A DNA stretch of 64,000 nt from Rotaria sp. Silwood1. Its lineage: Eukaryota > Rotifera > Eurotatoria > Philodinida > Philodinidae. A model generated the notes under the pieces. That model made no database searches, had not been told where the DNA came from, and saw only the letters and a program-made list of their open reading frames with translations. The position numbers and the translations under genes are program-made. The DNA lies in NCBI GenBank assembly GCA_905250075.1, contig CAJNOP010000650.1:10020-74019 (forward strand). Reading direction: 5' to 3'. This document shows, one piece after another, positions 11,969-23,481 of the stretch; the stretch's first letter is position 1; every line of letters begins with the position of its first letter.

Positions 11969-12505
11969 TTAAAAAAAAAAGGTGTTCAATTGAGTGCTAT
12001 TGATTGACTGTACGATGGGCTTAACTTGAAGTGCCCATACATTACCAGCAATAAACCAGGCAAGAAAAAACACTAACGATGCCCATTGTGTCAGAAGGAC
12101 ATATGCAATGAACTTCATTACTGTTTCTTTCTTTGTATGTTTTGATAGAATCATAGCCATGATTCCGATCAGACATATAAATATTTTGCATACAGCATGA
12201 ACAATTAAATAAATTGATATTAAATACTGGATCGGACATTGACCTATGTAAATACAACCCAAAATTAATTCAGTTATTGACCCACCCATTGTCAAATTCA
12301 TATTTAATAGAAAATGTCCTGAACCAAAATAGTGAAAATTTTTTCGCGAATAATATACCAACGGCCTCAATCTGAAACACTTTGATCTTCTTTTATGTTT
12401 TCTGCATCCTTTTTTCAATCGATGTGGATAATAATGTGATCTAGAACAGTAAGAAATCGTTTTATTGTATGCAAAGATTGAAATCGATTCGGTTTCATTC
12501 TTCAA
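11969..12505 (-). CDS. TMEM272-like multipass membrane protein
   Basis: 178 aa with three long hydrophobic segments (about residues 66-90, 95-120 and 130-158). The stretch ITELILGCIYIGQCP followed by IQYLISIYLIVHAVC matches the pattern seen in TMEM272-like proteins, where a Cys-Pro pair precedes a short IPIYLIV-type segment. Function of that family is unknown. The first ~55 residues are basic and Cys-containing and may be intron or 5'UTR read-through, because a possible acceptor lies before RLRPLVYY. The C-terminus is short and ends in a T-run just before the stop. Exon limits are uncertain. Confidence 0.5.
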   Translation of the reverse strand: MKNETESISIFAYNKTISYCSRSHYYPHRLKKGCRKHKRRSKCFRLRPLVYYSRKNFHYFGSGHFLLNMNLTMGGSITELILGCIYIGQCPIQYLISIYLIVHAVCKIFICLIGIMAMILSKHTKKETVMKFIAYVLLTQWASLVFFLAWFIAGNVWALQVKPIVQSINSTQLNTFFF

Positions 12506-13164
12506 TTAAACGTCTTCAATAGCCACGAATGGTTTCCTATTTGACTTTTCTAAATAAAGCGTCAGGTTTAAGAATTATTTGTGTGTTGAGAAGTAGCACA
12601 ATAAGATTTTGGAATTTGAGCGTGAATTTGTCTACTAGACAAAATGTCGTGTGACACGCTTGTCGCATTGTGAAATGAGGACGGCACAGTTGCAAACATG
12701 ATTGAGGAAGTGAGAATTCTGAATTTTCCTTGTCAAGATCTGCTTATAATCCCCTGACAACTTGAATTTTTTTCGTTACAAGTTCTTGTCAACTTTCAAT
12801 AAATATTTTTCATGATTTTAGCAAATTCGAAATCTTGTTATTTTCAAATAACAATTATATTCGGATGCTGATTTTCATAGCATTTCCCTACTCTTTCTCT
12901 TCCGGAACCTACTGCCTATGTTCTATGCAAGATCTGACCAAGATTTTTGTTCCTTATTATGAGACCTGTGTGGTCGCGTGGTTCTGCACTCGACACAGTT
13001 CTCTGCTAAAAGTTGAAAACTCATCTTGTTCAAGACCACATACTGACAATAGCCTAGAAACAATGCATATACATAAAATCAAGTCATATTCCAGTTTTTT
13101 TAATCAACAGATTTGTCCTTCATACTTGCCATATTTTCCAAAAAATTATTAGGCATAGACTACG
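12506..13164. other. Non-coding stretch
   Basis: AT-rich sequence with no gene signal; the 105-codon open frame at 12835-13152 has no family motif and an unlikely composition. Confidence 0.4.
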
Positions 13165-13252
13165 AAGGGTGTGGGTGTGGCACTAGGGTGTGAGTGTGGG
13201 TGTGTGTATGCGCGTGAGTTTGCAAGTTCCCTTTACCCCACCCACATCCTTT
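13165..13252. repeat. Telomere-like GT/CA hairpin, copy 3
   Basis: Starts AAGGGTGTGGGTGTGG and ends CCCCACCCACATCCTTT; the two termini are complementary. The G-rich arm dominates. Confidence 0.75.
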
Positions 13253-13261
13253 GATTACAAA

Positions 13262-13432
13262 CTGGTAAATTTCGTGGTGAAATTCGCCAAATGGCGAATA
13301 CAGTAATACAAAAATATGTTTTTTATTGGCGAATGTCACACTAGTAATTCACCAATTGGCGAATTTCGTGGAGAAGTTCGCCAATGGTGAACATACCGTT
13401 GGCCAAATTCACATTTGGGGAAATTACATAGA
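13262..13432. repeat. Cluster of TTCGCCAA/TTGGCGAA palindromes
   Basis: At least five imperfect copies of a short palindromic unit (AATTCGCCAAATGGCGAA and relatives, some reading GTGGTGAAATTCGCC) follow telomere-like copy 3 directly. Spacing is irregular, 30-60 bp. Confidence 0.65.
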
Positions 13433-13743
13433 GCCGATTGAATTTTATCCACCAACACTACTCTTTTCTTATTTCATCGTCGATCAAACTTCTACCTATA
13501 AAAAAAATCACTTTATATAAAAATACATCTGTTAAAATATTTCATATGGAGTGAACACAAATAGTTATAAAAAATCTCATACTTCAGATCTCTGAAAAAT
13601 AATTCCTATGAAAGTGATGAAATGGAAATGGATCAATGATTACTTATTAGATTCAATCACATGCTTTTCAAAATAAGAAGAAATAATATAAAGCAGAACA
13701 CTTCACTGAATCAAATGTCAAGTTAATTAATAATTTTGTTTGC

Positions 13744-15824
13744 CTATTGGAAAAGAGTAATTTTCAACATCATCACTGCATGAGGTTCTATGTTTGGTGA
13801 TGTATAATTACCACGAAACGCTCCAATAGTTTTGTGAGCCCATAAATCTCGAACAAGAGCTGAATCATGAGTTGGAAAATCGATATCACTCCAATGAACA
13901 GTGATTGGCTCGCTACTGTTTCCTCGATTGAGTAAAACTACAGCTGCTGAACCATCGTCAAGTGGACCTGCCCATACTTCAAGTTCCTGTATCTGTATTA
14001 AACATTTACCACTGTTCTTATTGCGAATACTTCCATCAATTGTATTCCATATCCATCGTTGATTATGTTGTTTATTACAGGAAAATGCATTCACATTTGA
14101 CCCAGCAAGATTATGCACATCCAAACTAAACAACACAACTTTCACGTTTTCAAACACTCTATTGACAGATTTGAATCAAAACTTACCATTTGCCATTCAT
14201 TTGAGAAACAATAGTTTGATCAGTTGTATTAATTATCCATTGTTGATTTTTTCCTTGACATTGTACTTGTGGATCATTAATACGACATTCACTCAAGACA
14301 ATATTTGTCCTTTCGGCAGTATTGCAGCTTTCGATTGACAGGCATTTCCCATTCAGAGCTGAGCGAATCGATCCATCTTGAGCATTATATGTCCATCGAA
14401 AACGTTTTGGTTCAATATTTAATGTGGATGATAAACAATTAGTGATACCTACGTCACTGGATGCAGTAGGTGATTGTGTTGATTGAAAAGCAACCTTTTT
14501 TCCTTGAACACCTAATGGATCTTGATTGACAGCAATTACTTCAGAATTTGTAAGAATTGAAAGAGTAGTGTTACTCATCTTGTTAACATCACATCCAATA
14601 AGAAGCGGTGCTTTACTGATCGCCCAAAGTGAAAAATGTGTTACATATTCAGTATCAGTCATACCACCATTTCCAACTTCAAGCACTAAATAAACATGAA
14701 ATACTGTGAATATGTTAGAGAATATGAAATATTCACTTACTGTCAGGATCATTCCAACCACCTGGTCCTGCTTTATCGGCAAATTCGTTGTTCTAAATAT
14801 GAAGGCAAATATACAAATTGTAAAAGTATACGCTAATCTTACAAGATCAATATTATTGAGCATTGAGTTCCAGCTGTCTTCTATATCATTTGTTGTTCTC
14901 CAACTATTTCCAACATTTGCTGCCCAAAGAGCTGGTGTGTCAACACCCCATTCTATCATAGAAATAATCTGATAGAATATAATAAGAAGAATGATCAGCT
15001 CATAAAACATACCACACATGGAGTAGAAGATAGGTCTTCCACTCGCATTCAATGCATCTCGCATGACAGGATATCTTACTTCAGGAATGGTTCCATCATT
15101 ATTACAGTTATCATATTTCAAATAATCTACACCCCATGAAGCATAAGTCTTTGCATCTATAATTTCATAATGTAATGAACCAGGTCGCCCGTCACATGTT
15201 TTGAATCCAGCATCTAATGTATAGAAGCAAATGACGTATTTATATTTGTATTTGCATATATAAATACAGTGCTTCGACAATTTTACCTGAATAAAGTCCG
15301 AACTTGAGTTTTCTCGAATGAACATAATCAGCTAAAGCAGGAATACCACTTGGAAATGCTTGTGGATCAGCTTGAATGACATCTTGGGCATCTCGACTCA
15401 CTTGCCAGCAATCATCCATATTTACTACAAACAAAACAGAGAAAACAACAAAAATAATTGAGATACGGAAAAACAAAAAGAAGAACAAACTATATTCATA
15501 TCCGACTGCAGCAAGGCCTGCGGCTACAATTGCATCAGCTGTTTGTTGAAGGAGTTTTTCATTGATATTACAATGAAAATGATTCCAACTATTCCATCCT
15601 ATAATAAGATTTCTTGAAATCTTTTTCTGTCAGTAGACAATAATTGAAAGCATTAAAATACATCATTTTAGTAATATTGAAAGAATGTTTTATTCATGAT
15701 TACTTTAGTTAAGCTAGTTATTTCCATTCTTACCCATTTGAGGTGTTTTTCCAAGACCATTATTAAGTTGATATGAACGTGCAACGAAAAACACAAAAAC
15801 TAACAATATCTTAACAACCATCAT
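13744..15824 (-). CDS. GH27 alpha-galactosidase with inserted ricin-type lectin domain
   Basis: Eight exons, in coding order 15824-15734, 15598-15491, 15424-15287, 15213-15013, 14952-14843, 14792-14741, 14685-14187, 14125-13744; all introns are GT/AG and, except for one of 135 bp, 50-73 bp; phases agree and give 526 aa. Residues 1-17 are a signal peptide, followed by the GH27 start [16 protein letters not shown]. The catalytic nucleophile is Asp147 (YLKYDNC) and the acid/base is Asp202 (NDIEDSW); DDCW and [14 protein letters not shown] are also present. The enzyme hydrolyses terminal alpha-linked galactose, probably in lysosome or gut lumen. Between the barrel (ending near [12 protein letters not shown], ~297) and the C-terminal beta-sandwich (ELEVWAGPL, from ~446) lies a ~140-residue beta-trefoil with three repeats ending FRW, QQW and QRW, the QxW signature of ricin-B lectins. 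Confidence 0.92.
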
Positions 15825-16694
15825 TTCTCAACACGAGCGGTATCAAAAAGTAGTTTTGCGTAATAGATTTAGTTTTTTCATATTTCATTTTATTTATAAA
15901 AAGAGACGGCGCTTTGTTATCTCTATGTCCACAGTGGTATCTGCAACAAGATATAACTGCATTTATTTGCATGCAATAGCACATGTTTTCTCCATTTTGC
16001 TGCAACTCCAACAGTTGTTTTCTTTAGAAGAAGAACATTGTCTGGTTTATCCACATTTTCGATCAAATTCACAAGTTCTCTTAGAATACACATAAAATTT
16101 TCTTATTTTTCGATGAACAATTAAAAAAAAACATTTTCTTATTTAAATAATTATTTGCAATAAAGTTCGTTTCATTGATTAATATCATATTTTTTTTTCT
16201 GAAGGAGAATAATCTATGTTAACGGCAGGAAACCTGAATGAGACCTAAAATAGCCAAAAGAAAGACACACATTCTGTCAAAATAGATCACCATGATCTTA
16301 TGATTAAACAAATGCCAACGACAGATATGACTGGCTTCATTTCTTATCTCTCATGTTGCACAAGTATTTACATTTGCGCTTTATGTACTTCTTTCGAGTA
16401 GTTACATCAAAGAGTTTCAAGAAACAAAATTAGCAAAAAGACTAAATTTGTTGGCAAAAAGACAGTAAAGAATACACGAACCAATACTGTCACTGCGACG
16501 AAGAGAATGTCAAAATTAACACGAATTTCTTTTTAATATTGTCTACTTAAAGTACTTCTGTAACTATATCAATTTTACAGAAAATTTGAAAAGTATTGTC
16601 TTGCATTGAACCATATTTACATTTATTATTCATTTGATATAAGCGGATAAATCACCTAATTGGCTGAAAATGTGACATAACCAATACAGCCATT
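15825..16694. other. Intergenic stretch upstream of the alpha-galactosidase
   Basis: Holds the promoter of the minus-strand galactosidase, but no motif is distinctive. Otherwise AT-rich DNA without coding signal. Confidence 0.4.
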
Positions 16695-16915
16695 TAAGGT
16701 GTGGGTGTGAGTGATGTAGGTGTGAATGTGGGTGTTGGTATGGGCGTGGGTGTGTATGTGCGGATGGATGTGAATATTCTCTTCAGCATACTCACACCAA
16801 CACTCACACACCATATCCACACCCACACTCACACCCACACCCACACTCACACATCAACATCAACACCCCACCCCACACCAACACCCATTCACCCACACCC
16901 CACCCACACCCTTAT
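16695..16915. repeat. Telomere-like GT/CA hairpin, copy 4 (longest)
   Basis: About 220 bp: a G-rich arm starting TAAGGTGTGGGTGTGAG, a 30-40 bp centre, and a longer C-rich arm ending CCCACACCCTTA. Arms are degenerate TGTGGG-type units. The termini are exact complements of each other over about 12 bp. Open frames on both strands here are repeat artefacts. Confidence 0.8.
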
Positions 16916-17455
16916 GGAGGAATGATTTTGGACTCAAATGATGGTTTTTTTTTAAATTTATTGTTGCGACTGGAATTTGCGAATTAAAATTATTTATGTA
17001 TCCCCTCACCTATATTTTGTTTTTGATTTTAGTAGTATTCCATTGTTTAGAGTCTAATCATAATCTCCATCGACTTTAATCGACAGATTTAAAATTTCAT
17101 CTAAAAGCATGCATCCATTCAGACGTTGTAACGTTTTGAATTTTTGCAACATGTCGCAAAAAGTTTTCATAAAAATTCAATATTTGAATTTGATATCATT
17201 CTTTCTAAGTTTTATCTGGGTCAAAAACTTTGAAGCTGAGATTCAGCATACAGTATAATCCTGGTTACGCTACGACTAGGTCGTCTGTTTGTATGATTCT
17301 ACCATTGACATTGATCCACATTCTCAAGATAATTTTCCTTTATCATATTGATGATTAAGTGAAACGATGAGAAATTAGTGTATAATGTTGGCTTTCACTC
17401 AACATATACTTTCTTTTTCGTCGAGTTGTCAGTTCATCAGTGTTCAACTATCCTG
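16916..17455. other. Non-coding stretch
   Basis: AT-rich sequence without gene or repeat signal. Confidence 0.4.
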
Positions 17456-17690
17456 TTGGGTTGTAACATAAGTTCTGCAGGTTTTGTTGTTAATGAACAC
17501 ATTTATTTTACGACAAAGATATGCAACATCAATCAACAATACAATCACCATTATTTTCGAAACTTGGACCCATCTTGCTAGCAATTGTTCAATCAGACAT
17601 TTACAGAAACTAGCCGGTTATAATCCGAAAAAGACAGTGAAATTTTGTTGATTGATAAAAAAAACCTGCAGAACTTATGTTACAACCCAA
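17456..17690. mobile_element. 235-bp mariner-type MITE
   Basis: Perfect 30-bp terminal inverted repeats at 17456-17485 and 17661-17690, beginning TTGGGTTGTAACATAAGTTC. The sequence and length are typical of Tc1/mariner ends (many begin TTRGGTTG). The base pair outside the right end is TA, outside the left end TG, consistent with a once-identical TA target duplication. The 175-bp interior cannot encode a transposase. Confidence 0.85.
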
Positions 17691-17927
17691 TACCCTAGGA
17701 TATTTACAATATCATAGCATTCATTCCATAAATCAAAAAGCAGCCATTGAGCTGTTCAAATATTTAATCCATACAAGATCCATAATAGTTTATTTCCGAT
17801 TTTGCGCACAACACAACATCGAAGAAATACAACGATCAATTAATATAAAATGAATTTTTCTTAAACTCATGTTGACAACATTTTACCTTTAAACAAACAA
17901 CACAATATCGATATTAAAATGTTCTAT

Positions 17928-18938
17928 TTAATGCTGAGTAGTCATGTGTATTCTAGGATCCTTTGGTTTAACCGTTGCTGTAAATCGTTGAAGCGGTAGT
18001 TGACGATGAAGCATTGTTTCCTGAAATTTTCTGTTCACGCCACTAATTGATGCAAGACAAATGAAAGGAATGAAAAAAATGACAAAATAACAAAGAAAAT
18101 AAAAATATTGTTGAGCTTCGACTCCAATATTTTCTGATAAGTCACATAGATGAGCAATATAAATCATACTGAGTGGAAAAGTAATGGCCATGTTCAGAGA
18201 AGAGCGAGACATGAGCTGAATAGTCATCTTCCGTTGCTTCCGCCATTGCAATTGTGCATGGGAACGATATTTATGCCAGAAGACTCGACAAAGAAATGTG
18301 AAACTAAAAAGTGCTTCGAGAAGCGATGGCAATGCCGTATTGGTAATTAATTTTCACATACCCATAAATGGATCACTTAGATAGCAGGGATATCCATTGC
18401 AGAATGGTAATGTATAATCGTAATTATTTTCACATGGAAAATAATAAAACGCATAAATATAATAAATGAAAATATATAAGATTAAGAAAATTAATGGTAA
18501 ATAGTGTACGAATATACGTTTGTTTCTTGTTGAAATCCATTGATTGTGAAATACAATAATATGTCGTTCAAAAGCAGTCCATGCTAAAAGTATGGCTCCT
18601 CCATCGTACATACCAATATCGGTAAACCACCACAAGATACAGACCGAAGGATTCGACGGAATAACACTTGAATGCACGATAAAATTGAGATAAAATGGAA
18701 CATCAATTAATTGAGTACCTAAGCCAAGAATAAGCAAAACAACCAGAACATGATTCTTCACAGCTGAACGTAATCTTTTATCAATAAGAATACAGAAGAG
18801 AACGTAAAATGTACAAATAGTAGATGGAACATCAAATAAAAGAAGAATCCAAAAGCGAACAACACGTGGTAGAGAAATTTCAGTGCTGGCAAATGTAATA
18901 CTGTCTGTATCGTTTAAACTTTGGTTGTCAACCATCAT
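17928..18938 (-). pseudogene. Rhodopsin-like GPCR with one in-frame TGA
   Basis: A single frame of 337 codons, interrupted only by TGA at 18354-18356. Seven hydrophobic segments are visible; the third ends in AFERHIIVFHNQW, the ERH variant of the E/DRY motif seen in many rotifer receptors. The TGA falls in the loop before TM5 (DPFMGM, stop, KLITNTALPSLLEALF), where a Trp codon TGG would differ by one base. The downstream part keeps TM5-TM7 and a 30-residue tail. The alternative of a short intron at GTATGTGAA was tested: its best acceptor leaves the wrong phase. Ligand unknown. Confidence 0.75.
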
Positions 18939-19098
18939 TGATAGTTCTAAAATATTGTAAAAATAGCTTCATGCATGCAGTAGAATAAACTAAAATACAC
19001 ATTGAACATCGATCAGATTTGAAAGACAACTGACTCTAAGACCTTTTCGAAGGTTGAGGTATAACATATCAAAAACAAAATACACCGTAGTATCCAAG

Positions 19099-19772
19099 CT
19101 GAGAAAAATTTGGAAAAACACGTTAAAAAGATCAAAATAACGGATGAGGCGAGTTTTCTTGGAAAAATATCGCTTCATTTTCCATCAATCATAACATGTT
19201 TTATAAAAATAAAAAATATCTATTTAGATTCTACATTGAAAGCACTTTCGAACTGTATGTTGAAAACAATTTCTATGATGCTTTGCATTTGTATGACAGC
19301 TTCGTGTTTGGATGATACTAAAATGTACTCTGTAAAAAGCAATCCACAATGACTGTGGCAGAAGGAACTGATTTTTAAGCGATAGAATAGCATTTTCTAT
19401 GATGCTTGTGAAGAATTAAATGACTAATGCAATGAATAAAAGAACCACAAAATATGATGAAACGCATAGGAAATATTCGAAAAATACTGAAATATTGGTA
19501 TTCTTCTACCACAGTGATTGTGGACTGCTTTTAATAGAGTACGTTTTGGTGTCCTTCAAAGACCTGGCTGTTATTCAAATGCAAGGCAACATAAAATATT
19601 TTTTAAGCAGCTAGTTCGAAAGCGCTTTCAATGTAGAATCTGAATAGATATTTTTTATTTTTATAAAACATGTTATGACTGACGGAAAATGACGCGCCAC
19701 TTTTCCGAGACCTTTTCCGTCATCCGTTATTTTGTTCATTTAAGCGCGTTTTTACAAATTTTTATCTACTTA
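19099..19772. mobile_element. 674-bp foldback element
   Basis: The left arm 19099-19370 is repeated inverted at 19495-19772, including ACATGTTTTATAAAAATAAA and AAAATAACGGATGA blocks; identity by eye is about 80 %, best in the outer third. The unique centre is about 120 bp. No transposase is present. Confidence 0.8.
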
Positions 19773-22747
19773 GGTGAACTCACTTAACTCAACATATGAA
19801 TCAAAGTTGTCTATTCTTGGTATGAGTTCTAATGAGACATCGTTTGCCACTAAAGTAAGAAATGAGCCGTCCATTAGTATTTTGAGTCGCCTTGAAAGCT
19901 CTCGAATGATAGGAAATTCCACCAAATAGATTTTAGAAGTGCACTCGTTATGTTTTCACTATCTTGACAAGGTTTCTTTCAACATCCTAAGACGGTCTAA
20001 TGAGAAGAACAAACGATTGCTTTCAATCATGGCTCGTGTATCATGCAGAAGAATATAAGAAGTTAAAATACCAACCTTTTGTCTAAAGAACACTTCTTTT
20101 AAGTATCTTTATTTTTAAGTAAATAATAAACGCGAAACATCTCAACTTAGCACTATACAACTATGGTAATGTAGAAATAAAATAGCTAGTAGTAAACTCA
20201 ATTTCAACATAGAGTGTTGTCTTATTTTGATGGAATCACAAATAAACTTGGTCATAACCTATATGTGAAAACAATGGTTAACTCGAAGCCACACGAATCA
20301 ACACTCGTTTGTAAAACACAGTACGAAGTCCGTTAAAAGAATCATGCTCATTCCTACTGATGCGTGTGCAATGTTTTGTTCGAAGATATATTTCTACGCT
20401 ATTGGATTTAGTTGTCTGTTCTTTTTTTATATAGTGAGAAACATTCAATAGCAATCATTTTATCGAAATTAAAAAGTATGCTAACAAAGTATATTGCTAG
20501 AAGAATACTATTAATGAGTAGTAAAATGCTTAGTATCGACTAAAGATGCTCTTTTCTATTTAATCATGGTAAGATTGAGGATGTCTCCTCATTTCTTCTC
20601 TCTTTGTATTATAATACTAAGATAGGCAAGACTGTAAAATACTGAAATATTCTTTGTGTTTTTCCATGTCTGTATGCCAACGTTGTATTCTTAAAGAAGA
20701 AGACTTAGGGAAAAAAAGATTAGCGGTGGATTGAACACTTTTATTAATTCTCTAACAATAAACTATGGTTTTTAAATAAAAATAAAAACAACTGAAGTGT
20801 CAAAATAAATTATTATGTGAAACGTTTGTTCTAAATTCAAAGACACAAAAAATAGATTGTGAGATAGAAAATTAAACAAGATACAGGCAAAACATAATTT
20901 AATTAGTCTTACGACTTCCGTTGTTATGAATATTTTCAAACCATATATATGCATGAGCTCGGTTCTCAACGAATTAGTCACTTGATAAGAAGTTCAGAAA
21001 AATTTTGCATATTTAGGTTGCTCACGATAAAAGAACTGAACATTTTGTTGAAGAACGAAAAACGGAACATTTGGTTTGAATCATGAAAATGTATTTCCAC
21101 TTTTGAATAAATATCCACGGAATTTCTATTTTCGACATCATCGTGACAGTATCAATGGGCATATAATGGACATATCTGGAAAATAAAACAAAAAAGAAAG
21201 AAAGCTTGCAAGACATTACATAAATTCAGTGGTTCATATCCTATTAATACTGAATACAGGTTGAAACAAATTTTACTAATAACATTTTAATCATCTAGAG
21301 GTATTAAAATGCATTATCTATTGCGCTGAGCTGTTTTAAATATAGATTTCTATTATAAGAATTACATCAAGTCATTAACAAGTATCTATTGAATTTCGCA
21401 TTTTTAATTGAAACAGAGCAAGGACATCATTTACTACTGCGGCTCAAATTACCGTATCTATGTAATCTTTCATGACTTTTTAAACTTTTTCCAAAGTAGA
21501 TGTCAAGATTTGTCATGTTGTATCACAAGTGTCTCCAGAATGAGAAGTCAAAAAATATTCAGTAAAGCGTCAAAATGAAATTTGAAAATTGTATCCGTGT
21601 CACTCATTAGTCTATCTTCAATAATAGAACATTCCATTTTCGTAAAGGAAGCCATCGACAAAAGAAATTTTTGGGTGACATTAATTTTTCTTCGAGATTT
21701 TCTAATAATTTACATAAAGACAACCACGCAAGTCGGTGGTCAATGCCTTTGAAAAATTTTTATTATTTTCTTTTATCTATTTAAAAAAACGTTTCGTTCA
21801 TTCACAGAATAAGTTTTAAAAACATAACTTGTGTATTTAGATAGTTTACACAAATAACATATGTTTATTACACAAGCAAAATCATAGTCAATATGAATAG
21901 TATTCTAATTTATATCTAAATATAATAAGAAAATAGGAGACATATCTTTGTGAATCATCCTATGAAAACAAGCATCAATCTTAGTAAACGTCTCAACAAT
22001 TATAAAACGCATTTGATCTATCTTGCGAACGACAAGATAATTTCAATTTGAGCTATTATCCATTTTATTTCTAGTTTTGACTAAAAAGAAAACAAAATAA
22101 AAAAAACACAAACAAACGCATTTTATTATAAGATATAATTTTTTTTTTCATTTTAAGTCGATTTCTAACATTAATGAATCGATCTCTTTTGCTTATGTAT
22201 TCATGGAAATAAGTCTTCTCAATCTAATCCTAATGTTTAATTAATCGAAATCTTAAAAGCCGAATGTTTGCAGCATAAAAACCATTAATAATATACTGTT
22301 GTATTCAGAACTAATTTCTCTATCGAATCATACGAAAATAGTCGATTCAATATAACTGTGTGTTTATCCTTTAAAAAGCATGTAAGTGAAGGGTCAATGT
22401 GATTTAAACGTTTAACGAAAACAAAACTAAAAGCTACAATCAATCACTATTATTCTCGCATTCTCACTGTATTGATAGTTTCAAATAGAACGGCTATTTC
22501 ATTATAATTTAAAAAAATAGATTATGTGCATTTTTCGCCTTGCGCAATGCTATTTGCAGAAGTGTGTGAGGTGTGTTTGTGCGATTCAAGTGTTCATCAA
22601 CACCTTTTCAAAATAGCTTTTCTCTATCAGATTGATACCAGAACTAATCTATGAGAAATTAGTGAGTAGTGTTTATTTTCACATAAAATATACCTTCTTT
22701 GCAGTCGTGTTCTCACTTCATCAATCTTCGATTACCATACTCTAGAA
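19773..22747. other. 3-kb AT-rich non-coding stretch
   Basis: No coding frame, RNA gene or repeat with clear limits was found on either strand. Confidence 0.4.
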
Positions 22748-22836
22748 TATGGATGTGAGTGTGGGTGTTGCTTGGTGTTCAGGAAATAGATTACTGTGAC
22801 ATCCACACACACCCACCCATACACCCACATCCTTTT
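22748..22836. repeat. Telomere-like GT/CA hairpin, copy 5
   Basis: Starts ATGGATGTGAGTGTGGGTG, ends ACACCCACATCCTTTT; arms are complementary over about 15 bp around a ~40 bp centre. Confidence 0.7.
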
Positions 22837-23004
22837 GTGATTGCAATAATTGTAAATTAAATCCATCATGAACAAGAGAATAATAACCCATCAATGAATC
22901 TTCGCTCTTCTTTATTAAAATAATTTTTTGAAATTTATGAAATAAATAAAAATTCAAGTAAACATCAATACTTTTAAGAACAATACAATGTTTATGCGAA
23001 ATAT

Positions 23005-23073
23005 AAAGGGTGTTGGAGTAGATTTTGAACCCACTCATCCACCAACACTCATACTTGCATCACCACACCCAAG
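23005..23073. repeat. Telomere-like GT/CA hairpin, copy 6 (decayed)
   Basis: Starts AAAGGGTGTTGGAG and ends CATCACCACACCCAAG, with short CA-rich units between. Shorter and more decayed than copy 4. Confidence 0.55.
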
Positions 23074-23481
23074 ATTGATACAACATGCGTCGCAATAGTT
23101 ATAGACGTGTTCAAGTCTTGAAATTTAAATTGCTACAATGCTCATATTCATATGTCATCTCACATATGCATTGTCGTTGACATATTAATTCATAAAATTC
23201 CATATGAGAACAAACACTGGGATATTTATTTATATCTGTCTCATTCTCTTTCAGTTGAGTTTGAAAATTTAAGAATTATATCATTTATTTTTATGAAATT
23301 AGTCACCGATATGAATAATATTTGTTTGTTATTTGTATTGGTAGTCTCATAATTCATGCAAGTTTTTCTTATGTTTATTTCAAATAATAAAAATTACATC
23401 AATCGAAACATTCAAATGACTGGTGTGTGTGAGTCTTGGTTATTAGAAGAGTAGAGCTATCGTGTTTTACATTTTAATTCT

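Noticed and set aside
16656-16925. Open frames on both strands with Val-Gly or Thr-His repeats
   Set aside because: Artefacts of telomere-like copy 4.
18306-18364. A 58-bp intron removing the TGA in the GPCR gene
   Set aside because: The donor GTATGT is good, but the acceptor leaves the wrong phase and would delete the start of TM5.
8612-18938. Genetic code with TGA as Trp
   Set aside because: TGA terminates the FAD monooxygenase, the 31399 protein, the ART-TPR protein and the intact GPCR in places where the frames end naturally.
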